64,000 bases of DNA, taken from assembly GCA_018335935.1 (NCBI GenBank), contig JAGXRG010000069.1:1-64000 (forward strand), in the 5' to 3' direction. A model generated the notes under the pieces. It was not told where the DNA came from and did not search any database. It worked only from the letters and a program-made list of their open reading frames with translations. This DNA comes from Chitinophagaceae bacterium (GTDB lineage: Bacteria > Bacteroidota > Bacteroidia > Chitinophagales > Chitinophagaceae). Position numbers and translations under genes: made by a program. Shown one piece after another: positions 54,976 through 63,357 of the stretch. Position 1 is the first letter of the stretch. Each line of letters starts with the position of its first letter.

Positions 54976-55974
54976 TTATGCTGTTGCCACTGTTCTGTAC
55001 AAATCAAAATATTGGTGGGCGATGGTTTGTTGATGGAAGCGTTTGGCATTTTCGAAACCATTTGTTATCAGTTGTGCTCTGTATGCATCATCTTCAATCA
55101 GTTTTAAAAATCCTCTTCGTATATCTTCCACATCAAATGGATTGACCAAGCAGGCTGCATTACCTGCAATTTCTGGCATGGAAGAAGTGTTGCTTGTAAT
55201 CACCACTCTGCCTGTTGTATTGGCTTCAACTATCGGCATTCCAAAACCTTCAAGTGTTGATACCAAAGCAACCATATCAGATTCCTGATACAATCTTGCA
55301 ATGGCTGAATCAGTTAAAGCTTGAGTAATATTTTCAAACTCTATATTATTATCAATCAATATATTTCGAGTAGCTTGGTCTAATGTTCCTACAATCACAT
55401 ACCTGCAATTGATACCTTGTAAGGCTTGTGCAGTTCTGGCAATATTTTTATTCTGTGCCGTTCCTAGTTGTAGAATAGTAGGTTTTGCCTTATTGAAAAT
55501 TTTTGGAACAGCTTGATGAATCTGTGGAACGAAAATATAAATGACTTTTATTTTTTCTTCAGGAAATGATATGTATTGTAACAAATCTTGTTTGGTAAAG
55601 TTCGAATTCACAGTAATATAATTAGCTTTTTTTGCAGGAAGTGTAAACCAAAAACTTTTGATGATTTGCTTCTTCCATCCTGTTTTATTTTTTAAAGCAC
55701 CACAATCGTGAATGGTTAAAATGCTTCTTTTTTTTTTGAAGAAGAGATTTGCAAAATGAATATCTCCAGTAATATGATTCACGTCTTTTTGGTTGAAAAA
55801 AGCTTCCAGGGCAATCAGTAATCTTTTAAAAAAACCATTACTAAAAAAACTAACTTCTTTTTTGGTGACAGCAATATCTTGAGGTTGTAAATTTCTAATG
55901 GCTTCGAAATAACTTTCAATACTAAAATTCCCTGTTGCTCTTTGTCGTCTCTGAAAATGTACTACTTGAATCAT
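54976..55974 (-). CDS. GT4-family glycosyltransferase
   Basis: 332 residues. VVHFQRRQRATGNFSIESYF at the start; NYITVNSNFTKQDLLQYI; ILQLGTAQNKNIARTAQAL at the donor-domain start; and TLEGFGMPIVEANTTGRVVITSNTSSMPEI with the E-x7-E motif. Retaining GT4, mannosyltransferase-like. It is 3 bp downstream of asnB and among the first genes of the upstream operon, so it may add an early sugar. Confidence 0.87.
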   Translation of the reverse strand: MIQVVHFQRRQRATGNFSIESYFEAIRNLQPQDIAVTKKEVSFFSNGFFKRLLIALEAFFNQKDVNHITGDIHFANLFFKKKRSILTIHDCGALKNKTGWKKQIIKSFWFTLPAKKANYITVNSNFTKQDLLQYISFPEEKIKVIYIFVPQIHQAVPKIFNKAKPTILQLGTAQNKNIARTAQALQGINCRYVIVGTLDQATRNILIDNNIEFENITQALTDSAIARLYQESDMVALVSTLEGFGMPIVEANTTGRVVITSNTSSMPEIAGNAACLVNPFDVEDIRRGFLKLIEDDAYRAQLITNGFENAKRFHQQTIAHQYFDLYRTVATA

Positions 55975-55977
55975 AGA

Positions 55978-57783
55978 TTAATTCAACACGGCAACCTGAT
56001 CTAATTCTTTTTTAGGAGCAGTTAAAAACACCGACCATAATCTCGAGAAATTATAATCTTTATTTTTAAATTTTTGATTCACCCAAGTTGGCATGAGTTT
56101 ATTGTTTTCAAAAACCTTCATACCTCCAAACCAATTCTCAAAAGGAAAAGTAAATCCTTTTTTAGGTCGGTTCCAAATGGCTTCAGGTAACTCATTTATA
56201 AAAGCATCTACCAATAAGGCTTTGGGCTTTGATGACTGATGTTGAAATTTTACAGACTCCTCTAAATTGTTCACATAGGCCATTAAATCTCTGTCTAAAA
56301 AAGGCACTCTCAATTCTAAACTATGCCACATACTTTGGGTATCACTATCTTTCAATAATTGACTTTGCATGTAGATAGCTGTATCGTAATAAGCAGCCCT
56401 GTTTTTTTTTGTTATACTAGAAATATTTTCTTGAAAAGTATAAGTAGAAAGTTCTTCCACCACTTTATCTTCATCCATCTCTAAGATGGTAGCGATATCT
56501 TTTGGCGTAAATAAACCTCTATAAAATAAATACTCTTTTGATGCGATTGAAGTATTTAAGTACTGAATTTTTCTTTTAGGATAAGTTGAAAATAATGAAG
56601 CCGGTACTAGTTTATTAATCATGGCTAATGCATGATATTTATTGAGGTGATGAGCATGTTTTACTGAAGGATAGCCTCCAAATAATTCGTCTGCACCTAA
56701 TCCACTCAGCACGACTTTCAATCCTAATTGATGAGCATATTTACAAATAAAATGTGTATTAATGGCATCGGTAGAAGGTTGATCTAAACTCTCATAAATT
56801 TCATTCCAGGAATCTAAAAACTCTTGTTTGCTAACTTTATAAAAATGATGTTTGACTCCAGTTTGTTTAACAATAATATCTTGATATTCTTTTTCAGAAT
56901 ATTTTTCATCATCAAAATAAATACTCAAAGTTTCTATGGGTGATGATTGTTGCTGTTGAGCCAAAATGCTTAACAGACTACTATCTATTCCTCCACTTAA
57001 AAAAACACCCACTGGCACATCGGCAATTAAATGTCTTTTTACCGATTGACTTACTAATGCTTTTGTTGTAGCCACAGCATCGGCATAATTTACTTGCTTA
57101 TTTTGATATTGATATTGATAATAACAAACTATTTTTTCTTCCTTAGTTTTTAAGTCTATGGTCATGTAATGCCCTCTTGGTAAAGGCTCTACATTCTTTA
57201 AAGTGGTTATAGGTTCTGGTAAAAAGCCATAAGCCAAAAACCAGATTTTCCAATGTTCATTTTCCTCCCAATCTTCATCAATGGCTTTTAGTCCTCTAAC
57301 CTCAGAAGAAAAATAAACGGCTTCATTTTTTCTTCCAATATACAAAGGCTTAATACCTGCATGATCACGAGCTGCAAAAAGGGTATTGGTATTTTTATCA
57401 ATCAATACAAAGGCAAACATGCCTCTGAGTTTTTCTACTATATGAATGCCCCAGGCTTGATAGCCTTGAATGATGACTTCTGTATCTGAATTTGATTTGA
57501 ATGAGTGTCCTAATAATTTAAGTTCTTCTTTAATTTCTAAAAAATTATATATCTCGCCATTATAAACTATTTCAATTGAACTATCCACACTCATCATGGG
57601 TTGATGACCTAAAGGAGAAAGATCAATAATGGCCAATCGTCTATGTCCTAAAGCATATTGTAATGCATCATTCACTATATGTCCTCCATCATCTGGTCCA
57701 CCACGATGCATGGCATGAGTCATGCTTTGAATTTGTGATTCTAAATGATCTTCCTCTCCAATAATAGCTGCTATTCTACACAT
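55978..57783 (-). CDS. asnB: Asparagine synthase (glutamine-hydrolysing), EPS-cluster type
   Basis: 601 residues. The N-terminal Ntn amidotransferase domain starts MCRIAAI with nucleophile Cys2, then GGPDDGGH, GHRRLAIIDL and YNGEIYNF. The synthetase domain has the PP-loop VFLSGGIDSSLLSI near residue 265 and LGADELFGGYPSV. In exopolysaccharide loci such genes often modify an amino acid or uronic-acid amide on a sugar; the literal product here is unknown. It lies between the Wzc-like kinase and the GT4. Confidence 0.92.
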   Translation of the reverse strand: MCRIAAIIGEEDHLESQIQSMTHAMHRGGPDDGGHIVNDALQYALGHRRLAIIDLSPLGHQPMMSVDSSIEIVYNGEIYNFLEIKEELKLLGHSFKSNSDTEVIIQGYQAWGIHIVEKLRGMFAFVLIDKNTNTLFAARDHAGIKPLYIGRKNEAVYFSSEVRGLKAIDEDWEENEHWKIWFLAYGFLPEPITTLKNVEPLPRGHYMTIDLKTKEEKIVCYYQYQYQNKQVNYADAVATTKALVSQSVKRHLIADVPVGVFLSGGIDSSLLSILAQQQQSSPIETLSIYFDDEKYSEKEYQDIIVKQTGVKHHFYKVSKQEFLDSWNEIYESLDQPSTDAINTHFICKYAHQLGLKVVLSGLGADELFGGYPSVKHAHHLNKYHALAMINKLVPASLFSTYPKRKIQYLNTSIASKEYLFYRGLFTPKDIATILEMDEDKVVEELSTYTFQENISSITKKNRAAYYDTAIYMQSQLLKDSDTQSMWHSLELRVPFLDRDLMAYVNNLEESVKFQHQSSKPKALLVDAFINELPEAIWNRPKKGFTFPFENWFGGMKVFENNKLMPTWVNQKFKNKDYNFSRLWSVFLTAPKKELDQVAVLN

Positions 57784-57809
57784 GTTATTTCATCAACTGT
57801 GAAAGTTGA

Positions 57810-60275
57810 TTATCCAAAAATTCTTTCTTTAATGCTTGATAAAAATTGACCCAAAGTTTTTGGTCTTGGTTTCACATCATCAAAATACTGATTAGAAGAT
57901 TTTGATTTACCACCATATGCATAACCATAACTATAGCCATAACCATAGCCATAACCATAACCATAACTATTTCCATAACCATAGTAACCATAACGAGCAC
58001 CTACTTTAACGTCGTTAATAATTAGGCCCATATTAGGTAATTTCTTAGCTACATAAATATCATTAATAAAATCTACTTGCTTTTTAAATGTGTAACGCTG
58101 ACGAATAACATAAATAGAAGCATCGGCATATTCTGCAATGGTAAAAGTATCACCTACTAAACCTACAGGTGCAGAATCAATAATCACATAATCGTAGTTT
58201 GCTTTTAAATTATCGAAAAGCTTTTTCATATTAGCTCCCAACATTAATTCTGCTGGGTTAGGAGGAATGGGTCCACAACCATAAACGTGCAAGGTTGGGT
58301 ATTGATCTATGGTATAATAAATATCCTCAAGATTGTCTGTTTGTCCAATTAAATAATTGCTCAGTCCAACACCCTTTTTCTCCATGCCAATACTCTTAAT
58401 AATTTTGGGTTTGCGTAAATCAAATTCTAGGACTGCTACTTTTTTGCCTGAAATAGCTAATACAGCGCCAAGGTTTAAGGCAATGAAAGATTTACCCTCA
58501 CCACTAATAGAAGAAGTAACTAATAGTGTTTTTTTATCTGCAATTAAAAACTGCAAATTGGTTCTAATGATTCTAAATTGTTCTGAGATAATACTTCTGC
58601 TCTTATTGGCTACCACAAAAGCGTTCTCATCGTTACTATGACTAATTTCACCAACAAAAGGAGCATTGGTTTTTTTAGAGATTTCTTCCCTATTACTAAT
58701 TTTATCGTTCAATAAAGAACGTAGATAGATGAATAAAGTAGGTAGAGCTAATCCTAATAGAATACCATATAATCTATATTTAGAACGATCGGGTTCTATA
58801 GGATTGTTGGGTGTAGCAACTATATCATATTGCTGATAGTTAGAAACCGTTGCAGCCGAAGCTACCAAAGTTTCTTCTCGTCTTTGCATTAGATAAATAT
58901 AAATGGCCTCTTTAATACTTTGATCTCTGGTAATTTCCCTGGTAGTTTTTTCATATACAGCAGCACCACCAAACATTTTCTTTAAATTACTATCATTATC
59001 TAATAATTGATTTCTCTTTTTTTCAAGGTCGTTTTTATAATCGTTTAAACGAGTCAATAAATTGCTTTTAGATTCTTCGAGCATGTTTCGGGCTCTTTGA
59101 ACTACTTCACTATTCTTGCTCAATGATTTTTCTTCATTAGCCAAGAGCATTTTATTTTGGTTAAACGTAGAAATTAAAAAGACTACTGTTGGATCATCAA
59201 CCCCTAAATAAGAAGGCACTAAATCGGCTTCGTTTTTTATTTGTATTCTTCTTTGAAGTTGAGAAACTACATCTAACTTACCCGATACTTCAATGAATAA
59301 CTTAGTATTATCATCAAACTCTTTGGTTTTACCCGTTAATAATTCTTTTTGATAGAAGTAAGGATTGGCAGTTTTTATAGATAAGGATTTTCTTTCAACC
59401 CCTTCTAAATCTGCACTTACTTCGGCTAATCTTCCTGTGATAAAGTTTACAGTATTAGTAGATGCTATACTTTTCTCTTCGATATTCTGATTCATATATT
59501 CACGAATCAAAGCCTGTAAAACATCGGTACCTCTTTGTGCATTTTCAGAGACTAAAGATAAACTAATGATGGTGGTTCTGGAACCCAAAGGTGTAATGGA
59601 TAATCCATTTAAAATGCCTCCTGTAGCATATTTTACGGGTTGCCAAACAAACTTATAATTGGCATTAATATTTTTATAAGTTGAATCATTGCTGATTACT
59701 TTAATGTTCATTCCAAAGCAATTAAATGGCTGATTCCAATTAAAGTTTATTTTTTTGTTATTCCCCCATTTACTATTATTTTCTACAATTCCACCATTGG
59801 CATCAAAACTTACAAAACTGATATCATAAGTTCTCGAAGAGTCTTTAACACTATCAAAAACTATGGAGAAAGGCAAGCTTTTATAGTATACTTCTCTGGT
59901 ATTTACCTTTCCTTCGGAGTAGAATTGAACATTGAACTGATTTTTGGTAACCACACGCTCTAACAATAGTTTCGACTTAATGAGCTCTACTTCATTTTCG
60001 AGGTTTACTTTTTTACCGCCAAACATGGCCACATCAATAATATCGGTACTACCACCCCCTCTTGAAGCTCCTGCTTTTTCATCTCCTTTTACTAAAAGTG
60101 TAGCTGTATTTTTATATTTATTGGGTACATACCTTAAAATAATGAGTGAACCAGCAATACACAAAGTTAAACTTACGATGTATAAAGGCAAATAAGATAG
60201 ATAGGCAAAGAATACCTCGGCTGGAGAGGTTTTATTCTCAGAATCTAATATTACTAGATTATTATTTGATGACAT
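57810..60275 (-). CDS. wzc: Wzc-like tyrosine autokinase / polysaccharide co-polymerase with (Gly-Tyr)n tail
   Basis: 821 residues. Membrane helix at ~29-50, Wzz domain, coiled-coil periplasmic part (~270-440), the second membrane helix at ~505-525, then a cytosolic BY-kinase: Walker A SSISGEGKSFIALN (~590), Walker A' VAVLEFDLRKPKI, Walker B YDYVIIDSAPVG. The C-terminus carries a Tyr cluster of 13 tyrosines in about 30 residues (alternating Gly-Tyr), the autophosphorylation tail. The tail DNA is a run of related hexanucleotides (57911-57994 on the plus strand). It regulates polymerisation and export through Wza (adjacent gene at 60297). Confidence 0.94.
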   Translation of the reverse strand: MSSNNNLVILDSENKTSPAEVFFAYLSYLPLYIVSLTLCIAGSLIILRYVPNKYKNTATLLVKGDEKAGASRGGGSTDIIDVAMFGGKKVNLENEVELIKSKLLLERVVTKNQFNVQFYSEGKVNTREVYYKSLPFSIVFDSVKDSSRTYDISFVSFDANGGIVENNSKWGNNKKINFNWNQPFNCFGMNIKVISNDSTYKNINANYKFVWQPVKYATGGILNGLSITPLGSRTTIISLSLVSENAQRGTDVLQALIREYMNQNIEEKSIASTNTVNFITGRLAEVSADLEGVERKSLSIKTANPYFYQKELLTGKTKEFDDNTKLFIEVSGKLDVVSQLQRRIQIKNEADLVPSYLGVDDPTVVFLISTFNQNKMLLANEEKSLSKNSEVVQRARNMLEESKSNLLTRLNDYKNDLEKKRNQLLDNDSNLKKMFGGAAVYEKTTREITRDQSIKEAIYIYLMQRREETLVASAATVSNYQQYDIVATPNNPIEPDRSKYRLYGILLGLALPTLFIYLRSLLNDKISNREEISKKTNAPFVGEISHSNDENAFVVANKSRSIISEQFRIIRTNLQFLIADKKTLLVTSSISGEGKSFIALNLGAVLAISGKKVAVLEFDLRKPKIIKSIGMEKKGVGLSNYLIGQTDNLEDIYYTIDQYPTLHVYGCGPIPPNPAELMLGANMKKLFDNLKANYDYVIIDSAPVGLVGDTFTIAEYADASIYVIRQRYTFKKQVDFINDIYVAKKLPNMGLIINDVKVGARYGYYGYGNSYGYGYGYGYGYSYGYAYGGKSKSSNQYFDDVKPRPKTLGQFLSSIKERIFG
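57911..57994. repeat. CCATAR hexanucleotide repeat encoding the Gly-Tyr tail of Wzc
   Basis: On the plus strand CCATAA/CCATAG units recur with a few interruptions. A 6-nt unit keeps the reading frame, so slippage would change the number of Gly-Tyr pairs and hence phosphorylation sites without a frameshift. Confidence 0.7.
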
Positions 60276-60296
60276 GATAGGCTTTTTTAGTGTACT

Positions 60297-61124
60297 TTAT
60301 CTTCTAAATATAGAAATGGTATTGAAGATAATTGCAAGGGTTGAAAGTGCAGCTAATCCTAAAGAAATATCTCTTTGAAAATTAGGGTTTACATTTAATG
60401 TTTTTAGTTTATTATCATTTGCAGCTACATAAATCACATCATTTTGATGGATTTGAAAGGCTTCAGTTTTAATAAAAGCAGTATTCCTCAAGTCGATTTT
60501 ATAGGTTTCAAATTTTCCATTAATCTGACGTAATAAAACAATATCTTCTCTTTTACCGGCATCTGTTAAATCTCCTGCTTCGGCAATGGCATCAAACAAA
60601 TTGGCTTTATCGGTTTTAAAATTCACCACTCCTGGTCGTTTCACTTCTCCTAAAACATTAGCTTTAAGATTGGTTAGTTTAACAATTACCAATGGATTCT
60701 TTACCTCATCTGATAATTTATTTTTTAACAGCTCAGCTAATTCAACTTTAGTTAATCCTGCTGCTTTAATCTTTCCAATTTTAGGCATTTCAATATATCC
60801 TTCTTGATCAATTTGGTAGCCTACACCGCCAGATGCAGAAGTAGTGCTTGCACCCATACTTGAAGATGTGCTACCAGCACTTGATAAATTAAATAAAGAA
60901 GCATCTTCTTGTCTTAATGAACCAGCAATTACTTGAATAGAGATTAAATCGTTTGGCAATAATTTCAAATCGGTTAATGCTCCATTATATTGGTTAATAC
61001 TATCTAATCCTTTCTGAAAATAATTATAATCTTTATTAATTCTTTTTTGAGGGTCACAAGAAGACAACAGGCTTATTATACCTACAAATAAAACTAATGA
61101 TATTAGTTTGGTATTATTATGCAT
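60297..61124 (-). CDS. wza: Wza-like polysaccharide export lipoprotein
   Basis: I place the start at the ATG at 61124 (275 residues), because this gives a lipoprotein signal (hydrophobic core LVLFVGIISL, lipobox LLSSC, Cys23). The frame is also open upstream to 61253, but that extension has no signal-peptide role and covers the terminator hairpin. After the signal: Poly_export domain (LLPNDLISIQVIAGSLRQEDASLF), a Ser/Gly-rich loop, QIDQEGYIEMPKIGKIKAAGLTKVELAELL, SLBB-like KANVLGEVKRPGVVNF and a C-terminal hydrophobic helix. It is the outer-membrane export channel and first gene of the upstream operon, 21 bp before wzc. Confidence 0.9.
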   Translation of the reverse strand: MHNNTKLISLVLFVGIISLLSSCDPQKRINKDYNYFQKGLDSINQYNGALTDLKLLPNDLISIQVIAGSLRQEDASLFNLSSAGSTSSSMGASTTSASGGVGYQIDQEGYIEMPKIGKIKAAGLTKVELAELLKNKLSDEVKNPLVIVKLTNLKANVLGEVKRPGVVNFKTDKANLFDAIAEAGDLTDAGKREDIVLLRQINGKFETYKIDLRNTAFIKTEAFQIHQNDVIYVAANDNKLKTLNVNPNFQRDISLGLAALSTLAIIFNTISIFRR

Positions 61125-61197
61125 ATCTGATTTTTTTGGGTTGAACAGAGCTCCGCCAGGTAAGTCCCATAATGTATGTATCGAATATAAAAATAAT

Positions 61198-61235
61198 AAA
61201 AAAATGCACTCCAAGAGTAAATCAAAGGAGTGCAT
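61198..61235 (-). terminator. Intrinsic terminator in the leader of the upstream export operon (candidate attenuator)
   Basis: ATGCACTCC (61204-61212) and GGAGTGCAT (61227-61235) form a perfect 9-bp stem with a 14-nt loop; on the minus strand it is followed by a run of T (complement of A 61198-61204). It lies ~75 bp upstream of the wza start, and no gene on the minus strand lies upstream of it (the next gene is divergent), so it can only act on the operon's own leader. Antitermination is therefore expected if the operon is expressed. Confidence 0.75.
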
Positions 61236-61311
61236 CTTAAATCTATTATACAATCAACATAAAGCTCATTACTAAGGACCTTGAATTTTTTTCTAAACTA
61301 TTTTTAATTAT

Positions 61312-61384
61312 AGCTATTAATGAATGAATAACTGAATGCTTTCCATCAATTAATAGCTGCGAATATAGTATGTTTCAGTTATTC
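61312..61384. promoter_or_regulatory. Two interleaved perfect inverted repeats in the divergent leader region
   Basis: A: AGCTATTAAT 61312-61321, complement at 61349-61358 (10 bp). B: GAATAACTGAA 61326-61336, complement at 61374-61384 (11 bp). The order is A-B-A'-B', so the stems either form an H-type pseudoknot or exclude one another. They lie between the divergent acyltransferase and export operon, upstream of the terminator at 61198-61235 in the minus-strand direction. Confidence 0.5.
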
Positions 61385-61422
61385 TTTTGGTATTTCTTTA
61401 TATTAAAACTTAATTAAATCTG

Positions 61423-61430
61423 TATGTTTG
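61423..61430 (+). promoter_or_regulatory. Candidate -7 box TATGTTTG for the acyltransferase-exosortase pair
   Basis: Exact TAnnTTTG match ending 12 bp before the ATG at 61443; predicted leader only a few nucleotides. No clear TTG -33 element. The TTG at 61428, which could be read as an in-frame start, lies inside this box and is less likely a start codon. Confidence 0.35.
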
Positions 61431-61442
61431 AAGCTAGCAAAC

Positions 61443-62642
61443 ATGAAGAACAGATTTTACTCATTAGACATTTTTAGAGGGGCAACCGTTGCATTGATGA
61501 TTTTGGTGAATAACCCAGGATCTTGGTCGCACATTTTTTCACCCCTTGAACATGCAAATTGGCAAGGTTGTACTCCTACAGATTTAGTATTTCCTTTTTT
61601 CTTATTTGCAGTGGGTAATGCCATGGCTTTTGTCATTCCCAAGCTTCAAGAACAGTCTTCAGCAAACTTTTTTAAAAAAATTGCCAAAAGAAGCATAATC
61701 ATTTTTATCATTGGTTTACTACTCAACTGGCTTCCATTTTTTTACTGGCAACAAAATGAACTTGTTTTAAAGCCTTGGGCTTTTATGAATACAGATGCTC
61801 AAGGAAATGTATTTGAAGATGGTATTAGAATTATGGGTGTTTTACAAAGAATTGCCATTTGTTACTTTATAGCTTCTCTAATGGCTTTTTATTTCAAACC
61901 TAAATACCTTATTTACTTTTCTATCGCTGTTTTATTACTGTATTGGTGGATCTGTTGGTATTGGGGAAATACAGACCCTTATTCATTAGCAGGTTTTTTT
62001 GGTACACGCCTAGATGAATGGTTGCTATCAAAACACCATATGTTACATTTGGATAAAGTTGATGGGAAGATTTTCCATTTCGATTACGAAGGCATTGCTA
62101 GCACAACAACTGCAATTGTTCAGGTGCTCATTGGTTATTTAGTGGGCTTATTCATCATCAATAAAGGAACTACGATACTTACCATAAAAAATATTTTTCT
62201 TTTAGGACTTTCTTTTTTATTAATAGGTAATTGCTGGGATTTTGTTTATCCCATAAGCAAAAAAATGTGGACCAGCAGTTATACCATTTATACATCTGGT
62301 TGGGCATTGATTGTGCTATCCATAATGATATATGCTCTAGAAATTAAACAAATGAAAAATGGATTGACCAGTTTTTTTGATGTATTTGGTAAAAACCCAC
62401 TGTTCATTTTTGTCTTGAGTGGCTTTATACCAAGAGTATTATCCTTAATTAGAATAGCTGAAATGGATGAAAAAGGAAATGCAATTTTCTTAAATCCGCT
62501 TTCATGGTTTTATCATCATATTTGCAAAAATGTATCAACAGATTTAAGGGTAGGCTCTCTTATGTATGCCATAATATTGATATTTTTTTATTGGCTGATT
62601 GGCTATGTTTTAGATAAAAAGAAAATTTATATTAAAGTATAA
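61443..62642 (+). CDS. NagX/HGSNAT-like membrane acyltransferase (DUF5009-type)
   Basis: 399 residues from the ATG at 61443. About 11 hydrophobic helices. The N-terminal RFYSLDIFRGATVALMILVNNPGSW and CTPTDLVFPFFLFAVGNAMAF motifs are diagnostic of the heparan-alpha-glucosaminide N-acetyltransferase/NagX family, membrane enzymes that transfer acetyl groups across the membrane to sugar amines. A role in modifying sugars during polysaccharide or peptidoglycan turnover is plausible. It lies 1 bp before the exosortase start codon, so the two are likely cotranscribed. Confidence 0.87.
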   Translation: MKNRFYSLDIFRGATVALMILVNNPGSWSHIFSPLEHANWQGCTPTDLVFPFFLFAVGNAMAFVIPKLQEQSSANFFKKIAKRSIIIFIIGLLLNWLPFFYWQQNELVLKPWAFMNTDAQGNVFEDGIRIMGVLQRIAICYFIASLMAFYFKPKYLIYFSIAVLLLYWWICWYWGNTDPYSLAGFFGTRLDEWLLSKHHMLHLDKVDGKIFHFDYEGIASTTTAIVQVLIGYLVGLFIINKGTTILTIKNIFLLGLSFLLIGNCWDFVYPISKKMWTSSYTIYTSGWALIVLSIMIYALEIKQMKNGLTSFFDVFGKNPLFIFVLSGFIPRVLSLIRIAEMDEKGNAIFLNPLSWFYHHICKNVSTDLRVGSLMYAIILIFFYWLIGYVLDKKKIYIKV

Positions 62643-62643
62643 G

Positions 62644-63207
62644 ATGATTTCGAAATTGATTAAAAAATATCCTGAAGCAAGTTTTATTCTAAAAACTATA
62701 TTACTGTACTGCTTATTTAATTATGGCTCTAAATTCTGGATTGGCATTACAGCTAAGGGAAATTTTTATTCAGAGTTTTGCGATCAACATTTGAATTATA
62801 TTAAATGGTTAAGACATTCCATATTAATTGGTGCTTCGTTTGTTTGTAAAATGTTTGGTTTTTCTACACAAATCATAGACACTACTATTATTAGAGTGGA
62901 AAATGGCTATGGTGTAACTATGATTTATAGCTGTATTGGTATTAGTGTTTTAAGCAGCTGGACAGCAGTTGCATTGGCTTATACTACACCCATTAAGAGA
63001 AAACTTATTTGGCTTTTTTCTGGACTAGCTGTTATTTGGATAATTAATGTTTTAAGAGTTGCCATCCTGCTCATCTTATTCAATACCTATAAAAACCCCA
63101 AAGGATTCGAATACCATCATGAAGTATTTAATACTATTGCCTACATTTTTGTACTTGTGATGATTTATTTTTATTTGAAAGATAAAAAGCTTACCCTTAA
63201 GCAATAA
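62644..63207 (+). CDS. Exosortase/archaeosortase-family transpeptidase-protease
   Basis: 187 residues, ~6 hydrophobic segments. The conserved catalytic triad of the family is visible: Cys97 in YSCIGISVLSSW, Arg138 in NVLRVAIL and His158/159 in YHHEVFNTI, in the expected order and spacing. Exosortases cut and anchor proteins with short C-terminal sorting signals and usually sit with exopolysaccharide genes, as here. No protein with a recognisable C-terminal sorting signal is in the window. It starts 1 bp after the stop of the acyltransferase gene. Which exosortase subfamily it belongs to cannot be fixed by eye. Confidence 0.88.
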   Translation: MISKLIKKYPEASFILKTILLYCLFNYGSKFWIGITAKGNFYSEFCDQHLNYIKWLRHSILIGASFVCKMFGFSTQIIDTTIIRVENGYGVTMIYSCIGISVLSSWTAVALAYTTPIKRKLIWLFSGLAVIWIINVLRVAILLILFNTYKNPKGFEYHHEVFNTIAYIFVLVMIYFYLKDKKLTLKQ

Positions 63208-63211
63208 ATAC

Positions 63212-63239
63212 AAACAATTCATCCACAAATTGTTTTTTT
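63212..63239 (+). terminator. Probable AT-rich intrinsic terminator after the exosortase gene
   Basis: AAACAATT (63212-63219) pairs with AATTGTTT (63228-63235), with an 8-nt loop, followed by further T. The stem is weak in GC, so the call is moderate. Confidence 0.45.
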
Positions 63240-63265
63240 ACTTTTTATTACCACTTGCTTTCTTT

Positions 63266-63273
63266 TACCTTTG
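63266..63273 (+). promoter_or_regulatory. Candidate -7 box TACCTTTG for the SWIM-domain gene
   Basis: Exact TAnnTTTG match 84 bp before the ATG at 63358; no TTG -33 element at the expected spacing. Confidence 0.3.
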
Positions 63274-63357
63274 CAAGTTGCCAAATTCAAAAGCGACGCT
63301 GTAATAATATTTTTTTGACTTTAAAACGCAACTAAGCGTCATCATTTTGTACCCCAT

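Noticed and set aside
61125-61253. Longer N-terminus for the Wza-like protein (start at 61235 or 61253)
   Set aside because: The lipoprotein signal with Cys at residue 23 fits only the ATG at 61124; the extension covers the terminator hairpin.
61428-61442. TTG start five codons upstream of the acyltransferase ATG
   Set aside because: The TTG is part of the candidate -7 box and the family N-terminus starts at the ATG at 61443.
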